NCBI GenBank assembly: GCA_938048455.1
Contig: CALIUY010000001.1
Coordinates: 1-64,000 of the forward strand
Length of the DNA stretch: 64,000 bases
Origin: an uncultured Desulfobacterales bacterium
GTDB taxonomy: Bacteria; Desulfobacterota; Desulfobacteria; Desulfobacterales; SpSt-501
Direction: 5' to 3'
The first letter of the stretch is position 1; every line of letters starts with the position of its first letter. This document shows, piece after piece, positions 61,557-64,000 of the stretch. Made by a program: the position numbers and the translations under genes. The notes below the pieces were generated by a model. The model was not told the origin of the DNA and did no database searches. It saw only the letters and a program-made list of their open reading frames with translations.

Positions 61557-62369
61557 TCAGGGTTTGCGCCCCGCGGCCAAGCGGCGCGAGATGCGGAGGC
61601 AGAGGCGATCGAGCTCGGCGAGGCGATCGATGACGAAATGCGCCCCGGCCGCCCGCAAAACACGTCGGGCTTCCCCGATGGCCGACCGACGCCTCGCCGC
61701 CGGCAGGCGCGAGGCCTCCTCTTCGCTCCATCCGACGAGGTTGCCGGTGGCCGCCACTCCGACCGACCAGCAGCCGGCGTTCCGCCCGGCGGCCGCATCC
61801 GGAAGCGTGTCCCCCACGGCAACGGCCGCGGCAGGGGGCCAGACGGAAAGCCGCTCCAGACACCGGAAAATCATCCAGGGGGCGGGCCGGCCGGCGGGAA
61901 CGTCCTCGACGCAGACCGCGGCCTCGGGATGAAACCCCTGGCGGGCGGCCTCGCCGAGAACCACCTCCATCATCGTGCGGCTGTAGCCGGTCGTGACCCC
62001 GACCCGGATTCCCTCGGCACCAAGCCTCTCCACGGCCTCAAGTGCGCCCGGGATGAGCCGGCTCGAGCCCGGCAGCAACTCGATTTGCAGCGGCACAAAC
62101 TCCCGGTAGAGTTCCTCGATGTCCGCGGTCCCCGGCGCTCTGCCGTAAAGGGCGCGCCAACGCGCCGCGATTTCGGGCTGAGCGAGCAGGGCGGCGATGT
62201 GCTCGCGCTTGCCCAGGCCCATCGGCTCGCGGGCGCTCGCGAAGTCGAGGGCGATCCCGCGGCGTCGGAAGAGTTCGACGAAGGCCTCAAGCGGGGCCCG
62301 GCTGCCGTAGTCGACGCAGGTGCCCGCCAGATCGAGGATTACGGCCCGCAGCGTGATTTTCGATTGCAT
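61557..62369 (-). CDS. phnX: Phosphonoacetaldehyde hydrolase-like HAD protein
   Basis: 270 aa. Nucleophile Asp13 in VILDLAGTCVDYG; the Schiff-base Lys54 in MGLGKREHIAALL is specific to phosphonatase; VGDTLPDAAAGRNAGC is the last HAD motif. Splits phosphonoacetaldehyde to acetaldehyde and phosphate. The C-terminal 60 residues (LPAARRRSAIGEARRVLRAAGAHFV) are typical. No 2-aminoethylphosphonate transaminase gene is beside it. Start ATG 62369. Confidence 0.85.
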   Translation of the reverse strand: MQSKITLRAVILDLAGTCVDYGSRAPLEAFVELFRRRGIALDFASAREPMGLGKREHIAALLAQPEIAARWRALYGRAPGTADIEELYREFVPLQIELLPGSSRLIPGALEAVERLGAEGIRVGVTTGYSRTMMEVVLGEAARQGFHPEAAVCVEDVPAGRPAPWMIFRCLERLSVWPPAAAVAVGDTLPDAAAGRNAGCWSVGVAATGNLVGWSEEEASRLPAARRRSAIGEARRVLRAAGAHFVIDRLAELDRLCLRISRRLAAGRKP

Positions 62370-62416
62370 CCTTGCTCCTTTTCCCGTATTCGGGACGGCT
62401 ACGCCGGAAAAGGGTG

Positions 62417-62446
62417 TTTATACCCCCATCCAACGGCAGGAGGCAA
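62417..62446 (-). promoter_or_regulatory. Candidate promoter for the phnX-like gene
   Basis: Minus strand TTGCCT (62446-62441), 18-base spacer, TATAAA (62422-62417), about 50 bases before the start at 62369. Confidence 0.5.
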
Positions 62447-62555
62447 ACCTTCCCGGACGCTTCCGACCGGCCGGCGGGCGGGACTTTCTTTTGCCGGCCG
62501 AAAGCCTTAGATTCAGCGCCGCCTTCGAAAACGCCCGGCGGGCCGGTTCGATCCC

Positions 62556-63770
62556 ATGCCCATGCACGATCGGCATGTTCTCGAAAAACTCCAGGCGGTG
62601 AACCCGCGGGCCGAAATCTGGTGGGACTCGGCCCCGATGGTCTACGCCTCGTGGGCCGAACGCGTGGTCGCCGCCGCTCCGCCCGCCAAGCGCGACCGCT
62701 GGCGCGACCAGCTCGCGCGGCTCTTCAATCCCGCTGCGCCCGAGCGCAGTCTCTTCCGCGGCGTAACCACCAACCCGCCGCTCAGCCTGGCCGCCTTGCG
62801 CCAAGACCTCTCGCGCTGGACCGAAATCGTTCGCGCCTTCATCCGCGAAGACGCCGCGCAGGGGGTGGAAGCCGTTTACTGGCGCACCTATCGCGAAATC
62901 ATCCGCCAGGGCGCGCAGTTCATGCGTCCTCTCTGGGAAGCCAGCGGCGGCCGCTTCGGCTTTCTGTGCGCCCAGGTCGACCCGCGGGACTGCTTCGACG
63001 CCGAGCGCATGCTCGCCCAAGGGCTCGACCTCGCCCTTCTCGCCCCGAACCTTCTGATCAAGGTGCCGGGAACGCGCGAAGGCTACCGGGTCATCGAGGA
63101 ACTCGCCGCCCGGGGCATCGGCGTGAACAACACCCTCTCCTTCACCGTGCCCCAGTTTGCGGCCTGCCTCGACGCCCTCGAACGCGGCCTCGCCCGCGCC
63201 CGCCGGGACGGCGTCGATCTCTCGCGGTTCCGCTCCGTCATCACCCACATGTCGGGCCGCTACGGACGGCTGGGCGACCTCCCCGCCCAGGCCGAGGCGC
63301 GAGGGATCCCGCTCGAGGAGGCCGACTTGCGCTGGGCCGAGATCACGATTTTCCAGCGCGCCTACCGCCTCGTCCGTGCGCGGGGCCTGCCGGTCAAGCT
63401 TTTGATCAGCAGCATGTGCATCGGGCCCTGCAACGGCCCGGGCGGCGGCGCGAGCTGGCACCTCGAGAAGACATCGGGCGCGGAGGTCGTCTACGCCTGC
63501 CCGCCGCCGTTCATCGAAGCGCTCATGGCGATCGAGGACGACCTGGGGCCGTTCCGCCCCGACGCGGTGGAAGAAGAGGCCCCGCCGGCGACGCTGGCGA
63601 AACTGCGCCGCCTGCCCTACTTCGTCGAAGCCTGCGAGCCCGACGGGTTGAAACCCGAACAATTCAACCGGCACGCGGCCCTGATCGCGACCGCAGCCGA
63701 ATTCGCCCGCGCCACCCGCCACACCGTGGACTTCATCGCCCGGCAGTTCGAGGCGCTGCACACCGGCTGA
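62556..63770 (+). CDS. tal: Transaldolase family protein
   Basis: 404 aa. Transaldolase core with Schiff-base Lys169 in [29 protein letters not shown] near residue 70, and the C-terminal region [11 protein letters not shown]. It is longer than classic transaldolase, fitting the group found beside transketolase in deltaproteobacteria. Transfers dihydroxyacetone groups between sugar phosphates. Followed by the start of transketolase 43 bases later. Confidence 0.88.
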   Translation: MPMHDRHVLEKLQAVNPRAEIWWDSAPMVYASWAERVVAAAPPAKRDRWRDQLARLFNPAAPERSLFRGVTTNPPLSLAALRQDLSRWTEIVRAFIREDAAQGVEAVYWRTYREIIRQGAQFMRPLWEASGGRFGFLCAQVDPRDCFDAERMLAQGLDLALLAPNLLIKVPGTREGYRVIEELAARGIGVNNTLSFTVPQFAACLDALERGLARARRDGVDLSRFRSVITHMSGRYGRLGDLPAQAEARGIPLEEADLRWAEITIFQRAYRLVRARGLPVKLLISSMCIGPCNGPGGGASWHLEKTSGAEVVYACPPPFIEALMAIEDDLGPFRPDAVEEEAPPATLAKLRRLPYFVEACEPDGLKPEQFNRHAALIATAAEFARATRHTVDFIARQFEALHTG

Positions 63771-63813
63771 GACGCGCACGCGGCCGACCTCCGGGGAAAG
63801 GAGGGGATCGATC

Positions 63814-64000
63814 ATGCCAGGATCCCGCGCCCATCTCGACACCGTCTGCATCCACACCATCCGCGCCCTGGCGATGGACATGGTGGAGGCGGCCCGTTCC
63901 GGACACCCCGGCGCGCCGATGGGGCTCGCCCCTGCAGGCTACGTGCTCTTTACGCGCCTTCTGCGCCACGACCCCGCCGATCCCGCCTGGCCCGACCGGG
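63814..64000 (+). CDS. tkt: Transketolase, 5' part only
   Basis: 62 codons to the window edge. AAAGGAGGGG precedes the ATG. The protein starts with a helix containing [31 protein letters not shown], the N-terminal transketolase signature (SGHPGAPMG). With transaldolase it completes the non-oxidative pentose phosphate steps. Confidence 0.93.
   Translation, partial: MPGSRAHLDTVCIHTIRALAMDMVEAARSGHPGAPMGLAPAGYVLFTRLLRHDPADPAWPDR

Overview
This window looks like chromosome of a GC-rich anaerobic or microaerophilic bacterium of the former Deltaproteobacteria (Desulfuromonadota/Desulfobacterota-like). That placement is inferred from gene content: an octaheme tetrathionate-reductase-type cytochrome c, two-iron desulfoferrodoxin, a rubredoxin 2-type protein with a CX4C site, a flavodiiron protein, c7-type triheme cytochrome, a DVU0298-like HEAT protein and an HcpR-type operator. 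Nearly all of it is densely coding. No rRNA, tRNA, CRISPR array or insertion sequence was seen.

Layout. 1-2.7 kb: 3' part missing chemoreceptor, rubrerythrin, small zinc-ribbon protein. 2.8-10.3 kb: thiolase followed by the tamB/tamA outer-membrane assembly pair. 10.8-16.4 kb: secreted unknown, Tat-type metallo-hydrolase, AMP nucleosidase, membrane-anchored unknown coupled to a CDF transporter, then dihydrofolate reductase coupled to an unknown gene. 16.4-19.0 kb: octaheme cytochrome plus membrane cytochrome b behind a sigma-54-like promoter with two spaced palindromes. 19.0-24.6 kb: CPA2 K+/H+ antiporter, feoB, feoA, anti-sigma and ECF sigma factor. 24.7-30.0 kb: a tightly coupled minus-strand operon with ferredoxin, HEAT protein, siroheme/4Fe-4S protein, metal chaperone, CysQ phosphatase and CopA. 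30.1-34.9 kb: flavodiiron protein and a nine-gene oxygen/NO defence operon ending in a clear terminator. 35.2-37.5 kb: ferredoxin, zinc-ribbon/HD-like protein, and a divergent Crp/Fnr regulator behind a perfect HcpR-type box.

37.5-43 kb: double UspA, RtcB RNA ligase with archease, quinone oxidoreductase, acyl-CoA dehydrogenase. 43-48.3 kb: khpA with a structured leader, then a complete pyruvate dehydrogenase-type operon (E1 alpha, E1 beta, E2, E3). 48.3-52.5 kb: thioesterase, dodecin, a papain-like protein behind an AT-rich promoter, a toroid-fold glycan/terpenoid-type protein and an MFS transporter. 52.6-57.7 kb: rlpA, gmhB, DUF1178, SH3 protein, HU, zinc ribbon, DksA/TraR, PilZ, YitT. 57.7-61.6 kb: a three-gene operon of two ATP-grasp ligases and a KamA radical SAM enzyme that keeps the lysine-binding aspartates, behind an AT-rich regulatory region. 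61.6-64 kb: phosphonoacetaldehyde hydrolase-like protein, transaldolase and the start of transketolase.

The most interesting unit is the kamA/ATP-grasp/ATP-grasp operon: it could make beta-lysine and join it to another molecule. Next are the sigma-54-controlled octaheme operon, the FMN-reductase/dead phosphatase fusion, the PCP-red/siroheme fusion protein and the papain-like orphan in an AT-rich patch. All functions are read from sequence by eye; no database search was possible.
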